Shown: positions 35,047 through 46,400, numbered from the stretch's first letter. The stretch is DNA of 64,000 nt from Mesocentrotus franciscanus (GCA_037976565.1 CP137672.1:31969843-32033842); one strand, 5' to 3'. The notes: generated by a model not told the origin, from the letters alone. A program made the numbers and translations.

Positions 35047-35084
35047 CTACTGCGAGAAGGACGGTAAGTCTAAATCATTATGAT

Positions 35085-35515
35085 TATATTAATCGTCATC
35101 ATCATGATCAGCTAGCATCATCAGCATCATCATAATTATCACCATAATTGTTGTCAGTATTAGTATGGTCTTTATATAGGCCTACATTATCATCGTCATT
35201 ATCACCTTCACCATCGTCATTGTCATCATCATTATCATCATTATTATCATATTAAAATGTCGTCATCTTCATCATCATTATCGAGATCATTTTTATATTT
35301 TCAACCAATTTTTGTCATCATCATTATCATCACCGTCACCACCCGACTTCGTTATTATCGTCGTCGTTATTTTCATCGTAATCATTTGGCCTTAATTCCA
35401 CCATCATCACCATACTCATCGTCGCCTACAATCATAGTCATCATCAGTATATTATATCATCGTCATTTTCTTCATCATCATGATCATGATCATTGCCACC
35501 ACCGTAATGTCCGTT
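35085..35515 (+). repeat. ATC/TCA-rich low-complexity region, lectin intron 3
   Basis: Long (ATC)n-like region with CATCATCATTATCATC motifs. The unit 2 counterpart is split in two (45225-45497 and 46631-46815) by an L1-like insertion. Confidence 0.9.
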
Positions 35516-36339
35516 TGGTAAGCACGAATTTCTGTCAACTTGCCAAACAATCCATTTGCTTTTTCATCGGAGAGTGAGGTCCCAATAAAGCCACTGTCAG
35601 GGATTGACAATTACGCCCTCAAAAACTTATCTCAACATTAAATATTTAGAAGCAAGATGAGGTAATATTTCAGACCAAAAGACTCTGTGGTTTTCTCTCT
35701 ATGAGTGAAAATTAAAGCCTTCATTTTGTACACCAAGAAAGGGGTGAATACAACTTTGCTAGTTGCAACATTTAAATTTTGAAAGAAAAATCGCTGTAAT
35801 TTTGCTATTAATGAATTTTACTTCTAAGTAATTTTTCAATTTAGATTTCTTTTTAAATTTTAACACAAGTTTTGAGATTTTCAACGTGCATGCCCGCAAC
35901 ACCCTTTCACTTCGTGCAATGTACTTTGCCTTTTTACGATGATTATAGCCGATATACCGGTAGCGTCAACGGAACAGCCGATGACATCCTCAGCCGCAAT
36001 CACAACGGAAGGTCCGATCTCCACGGCGGCGGCTGTGATCAACGCACAGCCGATGACTGTCAATGGCTACATGCAGAAAGATCCGATCCTTACAGGGTAC
36101 TGCCTAGTCGGTCACGCGATTAAAGACATCCAATCAACTTCTTCGATCCGTTGCTTGGCCAGCTGTATCAGGCTTCCTAGCTGTTCATCAATGAATGTCT
36201 TCTCATCTGAGGGAAGATGTCAGCTCAACGACTCAAACCGGACAATGTCCAGTTTAGACTTCCAGGAAGTAGATAACTGTGATTATTTTGAATATGTGCT
36301 GTACTAACTTTGTCAACAAATACAACGTAGCAGATTTTT

Positions 36340-36585
36340 AAGCAAGGCATTTCATCTACATTGTTTCTCTCTACCCAGGTGTTATAAAAGCAAGGCCTAC
36401 CATTTATATGTTGGATGGGGAAATCAGGGCGAAAGTCATTGTCGTTTGGTCTGCACTGTAAGCGTCTAAAATGGCGTGTGGTTGAATGAGCGTACTCTGT
36501 GTGTGGGCAATCCTGAATTTGACATCCAGGTTAGAAATATATATATAAAGCGCTTAGAGACATCGAAGATGTAACATGAAATAAA
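36340..36585 (+). mobile_element. SINE-derived 3' flank, copy in unit 1
   Basis: GCAAGGCATTTCATCTACAT, CTCTACCCAGGTGTTATAAA, TGTGTGTGGGCAA and AAAGCGCTTAGAGACATCG follow the SINE body order. It lies directly after the lectin stop codon, so it may supply 3' UTR. An AATAAA at 36580-36585 is a candidate polyadenylation signal. The unit 2 copy is at about 47676-47919. Confidence 0.6.
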
Positions 36586-36617
36586 CACATATTTAGGGGG
36601 AAAATAGGATCATTTGA

Positions 36618-37197
36618 TAGCTTCGAATGATTTTGTTTTGGTATGAAATTAAGAGATAAGACTCTCCTGGTTGTTCCTTTTGTAAAACTGTTCTTGAAAC
36701 CTACCTTCATCTTTTTATTAATTGTCAAGTTGTAAAACCTATTTGGGAAGAGACTATAAAGGTTAGTTATCAGAAGAATAATTAAGTCATAAATGCTTTG
36801 ATATTCCCCCAAATGAAGAAAAAAAAATGTTATGCCCAAGATAAATTCCTAACATATTCGTTTTTTCTGCTTAAATATTTTATTTATGTATACAAATTTC
36901 AAACCAAATCCCCCAATTTCCAAGGCTTTGATGTCTGTAGAGATCGTGAATACTTTATAGCAAAAAAGAATAACAAATTTGCAACTCATTTAAAAAAATT
37001 GAGGTTTTAAATATCATTTCTTCTTTTGCTACCTGCATTCCTACTATATTTATCTTTTATTACTATGTTACGATTGATGTTCTGATATTTAGTTGTCTTA
37101 TTTTATGGATTGTGTTACTCTTGATTTCTAATAACTTTCTAATTATTTGTAAAAATTGTGATTCTGTTTTGATTCAATAAAACATGCACACAAAAAA
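36618..37197 (+). mobile_element. 5'-truncated L1-like LINE, unit 1 copy, with 10-bp target duplication
   Basis: GATCATTTGA flanks it at 36608-36617 and 37198-37207. The broken frame keeps the C-terminal zinc-knuckle pattern of L1/Tx1-type reverse transcriptases (CSFCKTVLETYLHLFINC then a downstream W) and ends after KKNNKFATHLKK. The 3' end has AATAAAACATGCACACAAAA and an A-rich tail. The same insertion is at 48082-48650, so it predates the duplication. Confidence 0.85.
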
Positions 37198-37207
37198 GAT
37201 CATTTGA

Positions 37208-38447
37208 ATTCTCCATAACGAAAAAAGTGAAACACAGTTTAACCCAGCGTTAACAGAGTGATCTTTATTAATCTTTCCCCAGCAAAACAATAAGGTTTGC
37301 CTTAAACCATACAGAATGTATGACAACCCAGCGATGTATAGATATCACCACAACTTTGAAAGGAAGATCAACAAAACCATCTAATATTTCATCTCCTGTG
37401 TATTATTACTTTCTATTTTTTTCAAAATAAAAAATGACTATTTTCTTATATGGCAAAGGACTTTATGATGTTGCTAACTTACAGTAAATGTGCGAAGATG
37501 TGCTAACAATGTTCAATATACATCTCAGATACAATTACATGTATGTCAGACATAATTATAGGTGTCGAGTTTCATTGTATTAGTCATTTGGATATCCATC
37601 CATACTATGGATTTAATGCCCAGTGGCAAGGAATAGTCAAGAAATATGGCCACATGACGCTGTGCCTCAGAAACCTGAATTGTACTTGTAATAATACTAC
37701 ATGTATCTCCATTTTTTTTTGTTGGGGGTACTTTAAAGGTGAAGGAATACAGACAGCATCGCACTACCTTCAGATATAAAACTTAATACAATTTATCCTA
37801 ATGTGACAGCTGAAGTGCTCAATACCGAGTCGTTACAGTATGGAATTATCTTTAAAAATATTTAATCTTATTTCGAGGAGTAAAAATGATTAATGAGTGG
37901 AGGTTATATAGAAACACTTTTCTTCTATATACCGAGTCATATCTGAAGTAATAGTACAAAAAGAAACCTCCAAGCGCAATTATGATTATCTGCAAATTTA
38001 CGTCCATCAGGGGCACTGGGACACTGGTGACAGGGGGAAGGGCACCATGAATATTGATTTGAGGAATGGATGGATGAATGATGGAACACATGGTCGCAGA
38101 GTGAGTGTGGAGTGGCAAGGGTTGTTATTCTTTCGTATTATTTTTATGTTGCTTGTCCCTCGCCTTTTCCCTATATTTCTTTTTCTCATTTTCTTTTTAT
38201 GTTTCGCCATTTGATTGAGGAAAATACCCCCGTAGGACATAATTAGGCCATTCATAGTGAACAATAAACGATGTAGAAATCAAGAAATTTAGACATGATT
38301 ATATGATTATTGATTTATGGTTGTACTTGATGTTTATTAGGCGTGTTCATAATTTATTAAACAGTGTTATCAATATTACTATTTGATAAACCCGAATATA
38401 TAATTTGATTTGTTACATAATTATGGGACAATAATTTGGATTTGCCC
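37208..38447. other. unit 1 intergenic sequence between the lectin and YWTD copies
   Basis: No gene supported. It contains unique AT-rich sequence. At about 37995-38130 a segment GGGACACTGGTGACAGGGG to GTGTGGAGTGGCAAGGGTTG recurs at 55387-55495. An AATAAA on the minus strand (38338-38333) could serve the YWTD copy. Confidence 0.6.
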
Positions 38448-38784
38448 TCAATTAGAAATTTGCATATCTCGCAGAGAATTATTGCTATCGGAGATAATTA
38501 ATGGGGATCCAGTGTCGAAACTATTGCCTAGTACGTTGACTCCTACGACGTTCTGGCCGTCCTCGTGTAGTTTAAATAATTGGATGCCGGCCAGGAAATA
38601 CAACTGGAAGTTGTAACTGGTTAGCGCATTCGGGAAACCCTTCAAATCTTTCATGGGAATCATCTTCTCTGCATCGTCTTCGCTATTGATATCCATGTAG
38701 GAGATCCCGTAGACCCCTTGATACGTCCAGTACATACGGGATTCTGGGAAAACAATACTTTTGAGAAGGAGTTGAGTTTTAACA

Positions 38785-39035
38785 TCGCAGAGAAGTGGTA
38801 CCGATCGTCTAGTCGAGTGGTTAATCACTCGAATGGAGACACGAAGGTCGTGGGTTCGATCTCCTTTGGTAAGACATTAATCTACACTTGCCACTCCTCA
38901 CCCGCGTGCTTACTGGTTAGAAGGAATTTCTTAAATTCCGTGAGCACAGACATCGGCATCCTATAGCAAGAGCCTTGGTCACCTTGCGTGGGTGGATGTA
39001 AACGCTAAAGAAGTATCACAAACATCATCATTCTT
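38785..39035 (+). mobile_element. tRNA-derived SINE, unit 1 copy
   Basis: The head has an A-box TAGTCGAGTGG and a B-box-like GTTCGATCTC. It is followed by TTTGGTAAGACATTAATCTA, CACTTGCCACTCCTCACCC and TTGGTCACCTTGCGTGGGTG. It lies in the intron before exon 7 of the YWTD copy. The shared copy in unit 2 is at about 56160-56402, so it was inserted before the duplication. Confidence 0.8.
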
Positions 39036-39079
39036 ATTGTCATTATTATAATAATGGTAACAATCTGCGTTATAATGAT

Positions 39080-39204
39080 GATAATCTTCTTCTCTTCTTC
39101 TCCTTTTTCTTCTTCTTATAAATTGTTCTAATTATTATTATCGTTATTATCATTATTATTACCATCATTAGTACAATATAGATATAATTATTATTAGTAG
39201 TAGT

Positions 39205-39243
<39 letters not shown>

Positions 39244-39300
39244 GTTGTTGTTGTTGGTAGTATAGTAGTAGTAGTAGGAGTATTGTGATTGTTGTTGTCG
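39080..39300 (+). repeat. ATT/GTT/AGT/CTT trinucleotide cluster
   Basis: Runs of TTCTTCTT, TTATTATTATTATTATTATT, GTTGTTGTTGTT and TAGTAGTAG. The unit 2 counterpart is at 56455-56695. No gene. Confidence 0.9.
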
Positions 39301-39524
39301 TTGTTGCCTTGGGATGTGACGGGGTTACGCAAGTCTTGAGAGACTCACCGTTAGGAACCAATGTAATCCTCATTTGCGTTTCACATTTGCATTTTGCATT
39401 TCACAAGGTTTCTAGTCATGGTCGTTCTCTTACCAGTGTCTAGGTTCTTCTTCAGTATTTCTCCCTTTGTTACTAGTGGGATGATCAGCACCAACGAATA
39501 GATCCCTGTGTAGGAAGCAGAGAA

Positions 39525-39745
39525 GGAGAGACATAGAGAGGGAGATGAGGACAGAAAAAAAAAAAATAAAAGGTGAGGAGAGAGATGGGGGCGATGGCCG
39601 AGAGAAAATGGGAGAGGGAGAAACAGAGAAGATAGGGAGAGAAATTGAGAGAAAGAGGGAGAGAGATGTGGGCGATGGCCGAGAGAAAATGAGAGAGGTG
39701 AAACGGGGAAGATGGAAAGAGAGAGAGAGAGGGGGAGGATGAGGG
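39525..39745. repeat. GA-rich tract with a roughly 90-base internal duplication
   Basis: GGGCGATGGCCGAGAGAAAA occurs twice (about 39588 and 39670) in a GAGAGA-rich tract. Counterpart at 56890-57115. Intronic in the YWTD copies. The open frames on both strands are compositional. Confidence 0.85.
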
Positions 39746-40068
39746 AAAACGAATACAAAATAAAATTGAGGTGAATCTGTGATAGATAGAATAAAATCTG
39801 CCCTGAAAAGTAAGAAAAGACAGCCTGTTACAAATCTTATTTTCCAATAGACCGGTTTACTAACATATTCAAATTATGTCCATACTGTTTAAAGAAAGGT
39901 TCTTCTTGACAACCTGAAAGCCTGCCCGAGTCTTGCCCGACATAGCAACAAGTAATGTATGCAGACTGGATTCCAAGTATTGTAGTTCAGTTATTAATAA
40001 CCGGTAAATTGAAAATCTCGTCATTACGTCCCCGGGAATGAAATATTCCATCTACCTATTTTTATAAA

Positions 40069-40220
40069 ATGACTGTTACAATATGGTTTATTCATGATAG
40101 TAAAAGTTTATTTCTTATCAGAACTTTATTGATCAATCTAAAAAGTCAAAGAGATTGATCAATAAAGTTCTGAGAAGATATACACTTTTCAAGAATAAAC
40201 CATATTGTCACAATCATTTA
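40069..40220. repeat. 152-bp palindrome, unit 1 copy (family P2)
   Basis: Arms of about 70 bases: ATATGGTTTATTCATGATAG to CTTTATTGATCAATCT is mirrored by AGATTGATCAATAAAGTTCT to GAATAAACCATAT, around a 12-base loop. The unit 2 copy is at 58503-58648. Confidence 0.85.
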
Positions 40221-40787
40221 ATGAAAAGAAATAAGAAAACAAAAATCAACTTACTGGACCACAGTGTACAAATATATATAAACATGTATATGTTTCCTAC
40301 CTAAATTGTTCGTCTTCTACATCATTGCATCGACTTCAAACAAATTTTCAATCTCAGATCACAATATCGTACATTTTTTATATAGGATTTTTAAAAGGCT
40401 TACATATTGATTACGTAATAAATTGACATAGGGGATCTACGAAATACATGTAAGATCACTCTGAAATGGATATTCGTTCTAAGGTTAGTCGGAAATGCAC
40501 GAAAAATTAGTTTCTTGACAGTTTTATTTTTATTTTTATTTTGTTTTTAATGAAAAACGTGATCGCACTGAAAGAACTGAAAAAGTTTAAAAACAATTAA
40601 CTTACATGTAGACCCTTCAATGTCACTCAGCATAATCTCCATCTCACTTTCATACAAATTTGTCCGAAAAATCAACGGTTTCGTGTTTGCCGATTCAGCT
40701 AACAAAATCTATTCGGATGCGGGATCCACCTTCATTCGAAATGAGCGATATCGCAGATGAACCTCATGAAAGGTAGCATTGAACAAT

Positions 40788-41048
40788 AGCGCCTAACACT
40801 TACTTTATCAGAAGTCCCTAAGCGCTCTACAATAATGCAGCATAATTACCCTGGCTTTAGCAGTGCAGCTGTTACGCGCGCTGCGTTTCAAGGAATAAAT
40901 TCCTACCAGGTACCCATTTACTTCACCTGGGTGGAGTGTGGCAAATGTAGATCAATGTCTTGCCAAAAGACATTAGTGCAGCGGCGGGACTCGAACCGCG
41001 GACCTTGTGATCGACAGTCCGGCGACGTATCCACTCGACCACAACAAC
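40788..41048 (-). mobile_element. tRNA-derived SINE inside YWTD copy 1 exon 4
   Basis: In minus sense the head carries A-box TGGTCGAGTGG and B-box GTTCGAGTC (both fit pol III consensus), then CTTTTGGCAAGACATTGATC, ACTCCACCCAGGTG, AAATGGGTACCTGGTAGGAA and an AGAGCGCTTAGGGACTTCTG tail. It replaces the stretch TGGACCTTCACTGGAA present in unit 2 (about 59230), so insertion went with loss of exon 4's acceptor. It is not a functional tRNA gene. Confidence 0.9.
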
Positions 41049-41499
41049 AGTAGCCAATCAACAAGGATGTGGTAGTTAAGATGAAGGCCTTGTGTAATGC
41101 TATGTGATGGAAAAACAGTTCATTCGGTGAGATTTTAATACTAATTAGCAGTGATTTAGAGATAAAGATGAGGTTTCTGTTCCAAGTGATCGAAATCTGA
41201 AAGAGACTGTCTAGCAGATATTGGGGAAGATTAATAATGTAGCACAAAAGGAACATTTTAACTGTCATTTATTAAAATCATTTTAAAATGATAAAACTGA
41301 CTCAAACTTGCTGAAAATCATTGTTACAAGAAAAGTTACCATTATTTTGCTATAGACCCTTCGTTCACGCAGCCAATTTATCGATGACTTTAGGTATATG
41401 TTTATTTAAATAAAACAAGTGTTTGGTAACATGGTATTTCGAAACGAATGGGACACAACATGATCAGATATCTTGGATTCGTCCTTGAATAATAAGTTC

Positions 41500-41870
41500 A
41501 TTTGTATGAAAGCAGAAAAATACGAGAGACAGAATGACGAAAGTTAGAAATAATAAAGTTATTAATGTTTGAAATATAAAATCGCTATTACCTATGGCGA
41601 TCTCAAATTGGCAATCTTCTCAGTGAATTGTGACGCAGTCAAGGACAACTCTCTATGTTTGTTGTGTAAAAAAATATCACCAATTTCTGTCCGCCACTAC
41701 ATCAGTGACATTATCGATTCAGCCAATTTGAAGTTCCCATACATTGCAACTTTTAAACATTCATAACTTTCTTATCTTTTGTCCGATTTCGTTCAAACTT
41801 TCATCAGTCTGCTTTTCTGGTATTTTCTACTTCTTTTAGAGTAGTTTTCTTTTAAGGTTTGATTTCTCTT
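41500..41870. mobile_element. MITE-like inverted element, unit 1 copy (intron 3 of YWTD copy)
   Basis: Arms are loosely inverted (AAAGTTATTAATGTTTGAAA against TTTTAAACATTCATAACTTT; inner block GCGATCTCAAATTGGCAA against CAGCCAATTTGAAGTTCCC). The core phrase TTCATAACTTTCTTAT, TCCGATTTCGTTCAAAC, AGTCTGCTTTTCTGG also appears in the element at 27156-27885, suggesting one superfamily. Unit 2 copy about 59700-60270. Confidence 0.6.
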
Positions 41871-42160
41871 TAATAAAAAATACTATCATGAAGAAAGAAA
41901 AAAAAATTAAATAAAAAAAATACACTTCCCAATCTCGCACAATAACCCCTCGAAAGCAGGACCACACAAGCACATGAAAGCATCGCCCACATTCTGGCAG
42001 GTTGCTCCATTGCGACACGGATTACTACTACGGCAAGCTGTGAGACAAAAGTGGAAAATCCGTTTTTTCGGCAGCTGTCCTTTTGTATGCTATTATGTCT
42101 GAAAATGTTGCAGTATACACCACGGGCGTAACTTAATCCTTAGCCCCTCTCCCCTCTCCC

Positions 42161-42334
42161 CTTCTCTCTCTCTCTCTCTCTCTGTCTCTCTCGCTCTCTC
42201 TCTAGTCCTCTCTCTCTCTCTCTCTTTTTCTTCTTTTTCCCCTCCTCATTCTTCTTTTTCTTTTTCTTCTTTTTCTTCTTTTTCTTTTTCTTCTTCTTCT
42301 TTTTCTTTTTCGTCTTCTAATTCTGCAATCGCCC
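42161..42334 (+). repeat. junction of the two duplication units, CT/TTC tract
   Basis: Unit 1 ends at the phrase CAGTATACACCACGGGCGTA. Unit 2 begins at GCAATCGCCCATTAATTGTT. Between them is only polypyrimidine sequence (CTCTCT then TTCTTTTTC). The matching left edge of unit 1 is also polypyrimidine. Confidence 0.8.
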
Positions 42335-42811
42335 ATTAATTGTTAATGAGACATTGCTGACCACAAATGGAGCTATACACCCCAGCTAGGGCTACCACAG
42401 GAAATTTTATAAGCAAATAGTCACATGTTAAAAATCTCAATTTCGATATGGGTGACTTTATTGACAATCCCTTTTATTAGCTCAGATGATCAGTCTGAAA
42501 ATGTTGCCAGACGTTTATTGAATGTTCCTGCCATGCGTTTGTTTTAGATTTTCTTAGATGGACAATGTATACGTCAGACTTTCACGGTTTACATAATTAA
42601 GTTATAATTAAACCTTTGGTAATAATTGTTTCTGTAAACAAATGGTTATTGCAATTTCAAAGAAGTAGGCCTACTTTATCTTAAATTACCTTCACAGAAA
42701 AATCAGTTGGTAACGGAACAGGACTATAGGAAGATCATCGTTGAAGAGTGAGAAATAATAAACACTTATACCGAGAAAGAGCCACCCATTCCGAGCAGCT
42801 TAAAGAATTTT

Positions 42812-43391
42812 ATGATAATGTTATCGTTTGCAAAGTATTTGCCGCGACAGTTTTCTTCTTCAAAAGTCACTTTCGTTGGTGTGATTCTGTTTGAAGTCAT
42901 GATAGGATTCGTCCATGTATTGTGTGAGTATGACATAATATTGTTTCCTAGCAGTTAAATTCGCACCATCGTTCATTCATCCTCAATTCATCTTCGCATA
43001 TGATAATGATGATCATATCTTTGTCCACTTATATCCCCTCTCTCTCTCTCTTTCTCCCCCACCCCCTCTCTCTCTCCCGCTTATTGTAGTTATATCTACA
43101 CGTTATTGTATAGGCCTAAATAGCTACACTACAACCAATATCCCCCAAATAACAGTCGATATTTAGATAGATTTCATTGTATGTATGCATTTAATTGCTT
43201 TTTCATTATTGGGCCTTTTTCCCCCTTCTTTTTTATTTCTGCATTTTTTAATTTTTTTGGGCGTCTGCATTTATTTTACAAGGAGCATTGAAATTTCCCT
43301 CCACGCAATCATAATACTTTCAAATATCGAGTTTAATTATTGTTACAATCGGTTAGTTCGCTTTCATCCCCCTCATTAATCTCTCTCTCTC

Positions 43392-43439
<48 letters not shown>

Positions 43440-46400
43440 TCCCTCCCTCTCTTCATTCTCTCTATTCTATCAATGTAGCCGAATGTCCAGCAGGATGGAG
43501 TGAATTTTCGTCCAGTTGCTACAACGTACAGAGCGGCAACCTGAATTGGGACACGGCGTTTTCAACATGTCAAGGCCAAGGAGCTTCGATAGTCGAGATC
43601 ACGTCCGCAGAGGAGAACTCTCACGTCAATAGCATCTCAAATGGATGGTACATATGGCTTTATTGCAGAGACCATCTCGTTAATGGAGAGTACGTGTGTG
43701 GAGATGACAATCATCCGATAACTTACACAGGTATGATATAATTCAGAAATGCACTCGGCAAACGGGTCGTAATTAATTTTTAATTGCATCGTTATGCCTG
43801 CGCTAATGAAGCCTTTGAAGGCAATAGACCAGTTCACGGCTGGCACATGTCCCAAATGACCCCAAATATCCACAGATCTTAAAAACATGGAGAGGTCCCA
43901 CCGTGTACATTTTGAAATAATCACTCCTACAGCGAAATAGCCTTTGTTTCCCCCTTTCAAAGAATACTTCCACCTGTGTATCATAGAGTGTACTGCTTGT
44001 GCATAAATGAATAATGATTACATAACTTTCATGAGCATGTATCCAGTATTTTGTCTCTGTGTATTTGACAAATTGGTCTGCAATGACCTTTATCTGCTCA
44101 TGCTCAGACTGTAACTATGAATTGGCGTTTTAGCCAATACGCTAGTATTTCAACGACGTGTTTGCTCTTTAATTTAATTGTGCATTCAGTGTGTCTGTGA
44201 TGTTAAGATAATGTAACAGGGCATGTCATTCTGACAGCGCAATTAAGTCGCTAACGCAGTTCTACGTCTGGCAAATGACGCCTCGTGTATACGCCGGTTA
44301 TCAAAATCACTGTTTGCATTTTGCACTCCAACGATATCACTCTCATAAACGTGATGCGTCAGAGACTGTAATACTCACTGACGCACTCTTACGTCAGGAA
44401 ATGACACATGGATCGTCTGAAACGGGCATTAACAGTGGGATATAGGCCTACATCTTCGCTCATCATGATTTTCCTGTAAATAGTAACTGACATAATTTTT
44501 TGGTATAGGGTGGTACTAGCGTGTAACCACCTCCCCGTGTTATCTAAAAGGGAATTAACCTCAAACTACATGTTAATTTCAGTTTGTAGGTCAGTAAAAA
44601 CATTATCTGAAAAAATATAAAACATCATACATTTGACTGGATACGCCAGCGTAATGACAGTACAGTTATACTTTTTGTCTAGTGAATGTTTCCATTTTTC
44701 GATTTAAAAAATATCGCACACTTAGTGGATTGATAAGATGCTGCACATGTACTTTGATCAAAATTAGATGTGAAACTGCATTTACAAGATACTCTTGGAT
44801 ATAATTATCAACGATATTAATTTGTCTCTCTCTCTCTCTCTTTCTCACCCCCTCAATCTTTCACCATCCTCTTTCTAGCCCTCTCTCATCCCATTTCCTC
44901 AACTCTCTCTCTCCCCCTCTCTCTCTCTCTCTCTCACCATCTTCTCTCCCTCCCTCTCTTCCCCTAACTTACCCCTATAACTCTTCGTGTTCCTCCGTCT
45001 TTTTTTTTCGTTTTCCCCTCGTTTTCTCCTGTACTTCTTTTCTCTTACCCCCTCTCTCTCTCTCTCTCTGTACCACTCTCTGATTCTCAATCACAGCTTG
45101 GGGCCCATCAAAGCCAGCTGATATACCTGGTTTCGACTGTGTGATATTCCTCGGTGGGGCTTGGAGTGATGCTAATTGCGCCATTAACATAGCTGTCGTC
45201 TGCGAGAAGGACGGTAAGTCTAAATTAATATGATCATAATCGTCATCATCATGATCAGCATAATCAGCATCATCATAAGTATCACCATCACTCTCATAAT
45301 CATCACTATAATCGTTGTTATTATTAATATGGTCTTTATATTCATCATCATCGTCATTTTCACCTTCACCATCGTCATTGTCATCATCATTATCATCGTC
45401 ATTATTCTCATATTAAAGCGTCGTCATCTTCATCATCATTTATATCGAGATCATTTTTATATTTTTAACCATTTTCATCATAATTATCATCATCGTCTCT
45501 AAAGTTGGAGAGATCCCTATATGTTTTGAATATAATATATCTTTGAAAGATATGGATCATCTTTGTAAAAAAAAGTTACTTAGTTTCTATCACGACTTTC
45601 CATGCATTTGGTCAATGATAAGGTATGTCGGTTTATTTGAAGTAAAAAATATTGAAAATCAAATTCTATGGAACAATAGTAATATATAGTTTAATAATCA
45701 TATGCTGATATTCAAAAAATGGAATCAGGCTGGTATAGTGAGAGTTAAACATGTGATTAGAGACGGTAAATAGAAGGAACCAGGTGTTCTAAACAACTCG
45801 ATATATCTCTCTCAGTTATTATTTGATGTGAAATATGAAAAAATTAAAAAAATCCTTTCCTGTTTACTTTTTTAATAAGATGAGATCTAAACAAATACTA
45901 TTGATTGCAAGCGAAGAGAAGATGATTTAATTACACTTAAAACAGTTGGTTCTATAACTACACAAAAAGATATATTCAATAATGAGTGCATGGATTTCTG
46001 AAGAACCGTGAACTATATCATTTTGGTCTAATGTTTTGTCATTATCATACTCTTTCAATTGGAAAAATGTTGTTTTTTTTCAGTTCAAAATGTGTACAAT
46101 TTGAGATGACAGGATTAGGCAATTTAATTTTAAATTTCTGAACAATATTTTACCTGCAAATAAAAATTTGCTAAAATGGTGTGTTCTTAATGACAGCAAA
46201 TGTAGACATTGTGAGGAGGCAGAAACGACTTTTAATTTTGTATTTCACTGTAAATTCGTACGAACATTTTGGAAAATCCTTCAAAGGCTTTTATATCGCC
46301 TTTTCAAGATAAATATATGTATAAATGAAGAACTTTTAGTGATAGGGTATGCATTGGAAGATGTAACTTACGATATGTTAAATCTTATTTGCAACATAGC

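Larger units (their letters stand above)
29784..35049. mobile_element. foldback-type transposon with 9-bp target duplication and nested insertions
   Basis: Ends are TAGCCTATCCGATA and TATCGGATAGGCTA. The flanking duplication is CTGCGAGAA (29775-29783 and 35050-35058); the empty site is preserved in unit 2 (GTCTGCGAGAAGGACG at about 45198). Long arms: 29788-29983 is inverted at 34415-34606. Inside the arms are direct repeats of GGGTGCTAGGCTGGATGGAG, the layout of foldback elements. The 9-bp duplication fits Mutator-like or FB-type insertion. Nested inside: a hAT-like element (30001-31084), a truncated LINE (32024-33535), another insertion (33661-34399), and a palindromic module at the right end (34596-35046). 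No transposase is recognisable, so movement would need a helper. Confidence 0.9.
26774..36307 (+). pseudogene. CTLD-PAN gene copy 1, disrupted by a foldback transposon
   Basis: Exons: 26774-26885 (signal peptide, MIMLTFAKYL then a hydrophobic FFGVILFEVMIGFVHVL), 28312-28563 and 29672-29783 (C-type lectin domain), a 5-base exon remnant 35059-35063, and 35949-36307 (Ser/Thr-rich linker plus PAN/apple domain). The third exon is split after the codon for VVCE by the 5266-bp element at 29784-35049. Read-through gives ENSLSDR and then a stop, so the PAN domain would be lost. Splice sites and other exon sequence are otherwise intact and nearly identical to copy 2, so the disruption looks recent. Whether the element could be spliced out is unknown. 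It is divergent from SETD6, with 1 kb between start codons. Confidence 0.85.
38448..42037 (-). pseudogene. EGF-YWTD gene copy 1, 3' part only, multiply disabled
   Basis: Counterparts of exons 3, 4, 6 and 7 of the intact gene at 55823-63369. EGF exon 41930-42037: six cysteines kept plus one extra serine codon, but the splice donor reads GGAAGTG where the intact copy has GTAAGTG. Exon 4 remnant 40606-40787: its 5' end and acceptor are replaced by a SINE (40788-41048). Exon 5 is absent (equivalent of 58197-58344 deleted near 40060). Exon 6 remnant at about 39345-39454 has an extra A (GAGAAATAC) that shifts the frame and an insertion of about 20 bases. Exon 7, 38448-38743, is intact and still open. 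Exons 1-2 and a promoter were never included, because the duplication edge falls in intron 2. A non-functional copy from birth is the simplest reading. Confidence 0.9.
26120..42160. repeat. segmental tandem duplication, unit 1
   Basis: This block is paralogous to 42330-60520. Matching anchors: 26774/42812 (lectin exon 1), 28312/43479 (exon 2), 29672/45097 (exon 3), 35949/47284 (PAN exon), 36608/48072 (L1 fragment), 38448/55823 (YWTD last exon), 40069/58503 (palindrome), 41930/60322 (EGF exon). The offset drifts from about 15.2 to 11.3 to 18.4 kb because of later insertions and deletions. Unit 1 ends near the shared phrase CAGTATACACCA. Confidence 0.9.

Noticed and set aside
38797..38866. tRNA gene on the plus strand
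   Set aside because: Same reason: tRNA-like head of a SINE present in both duplication units.
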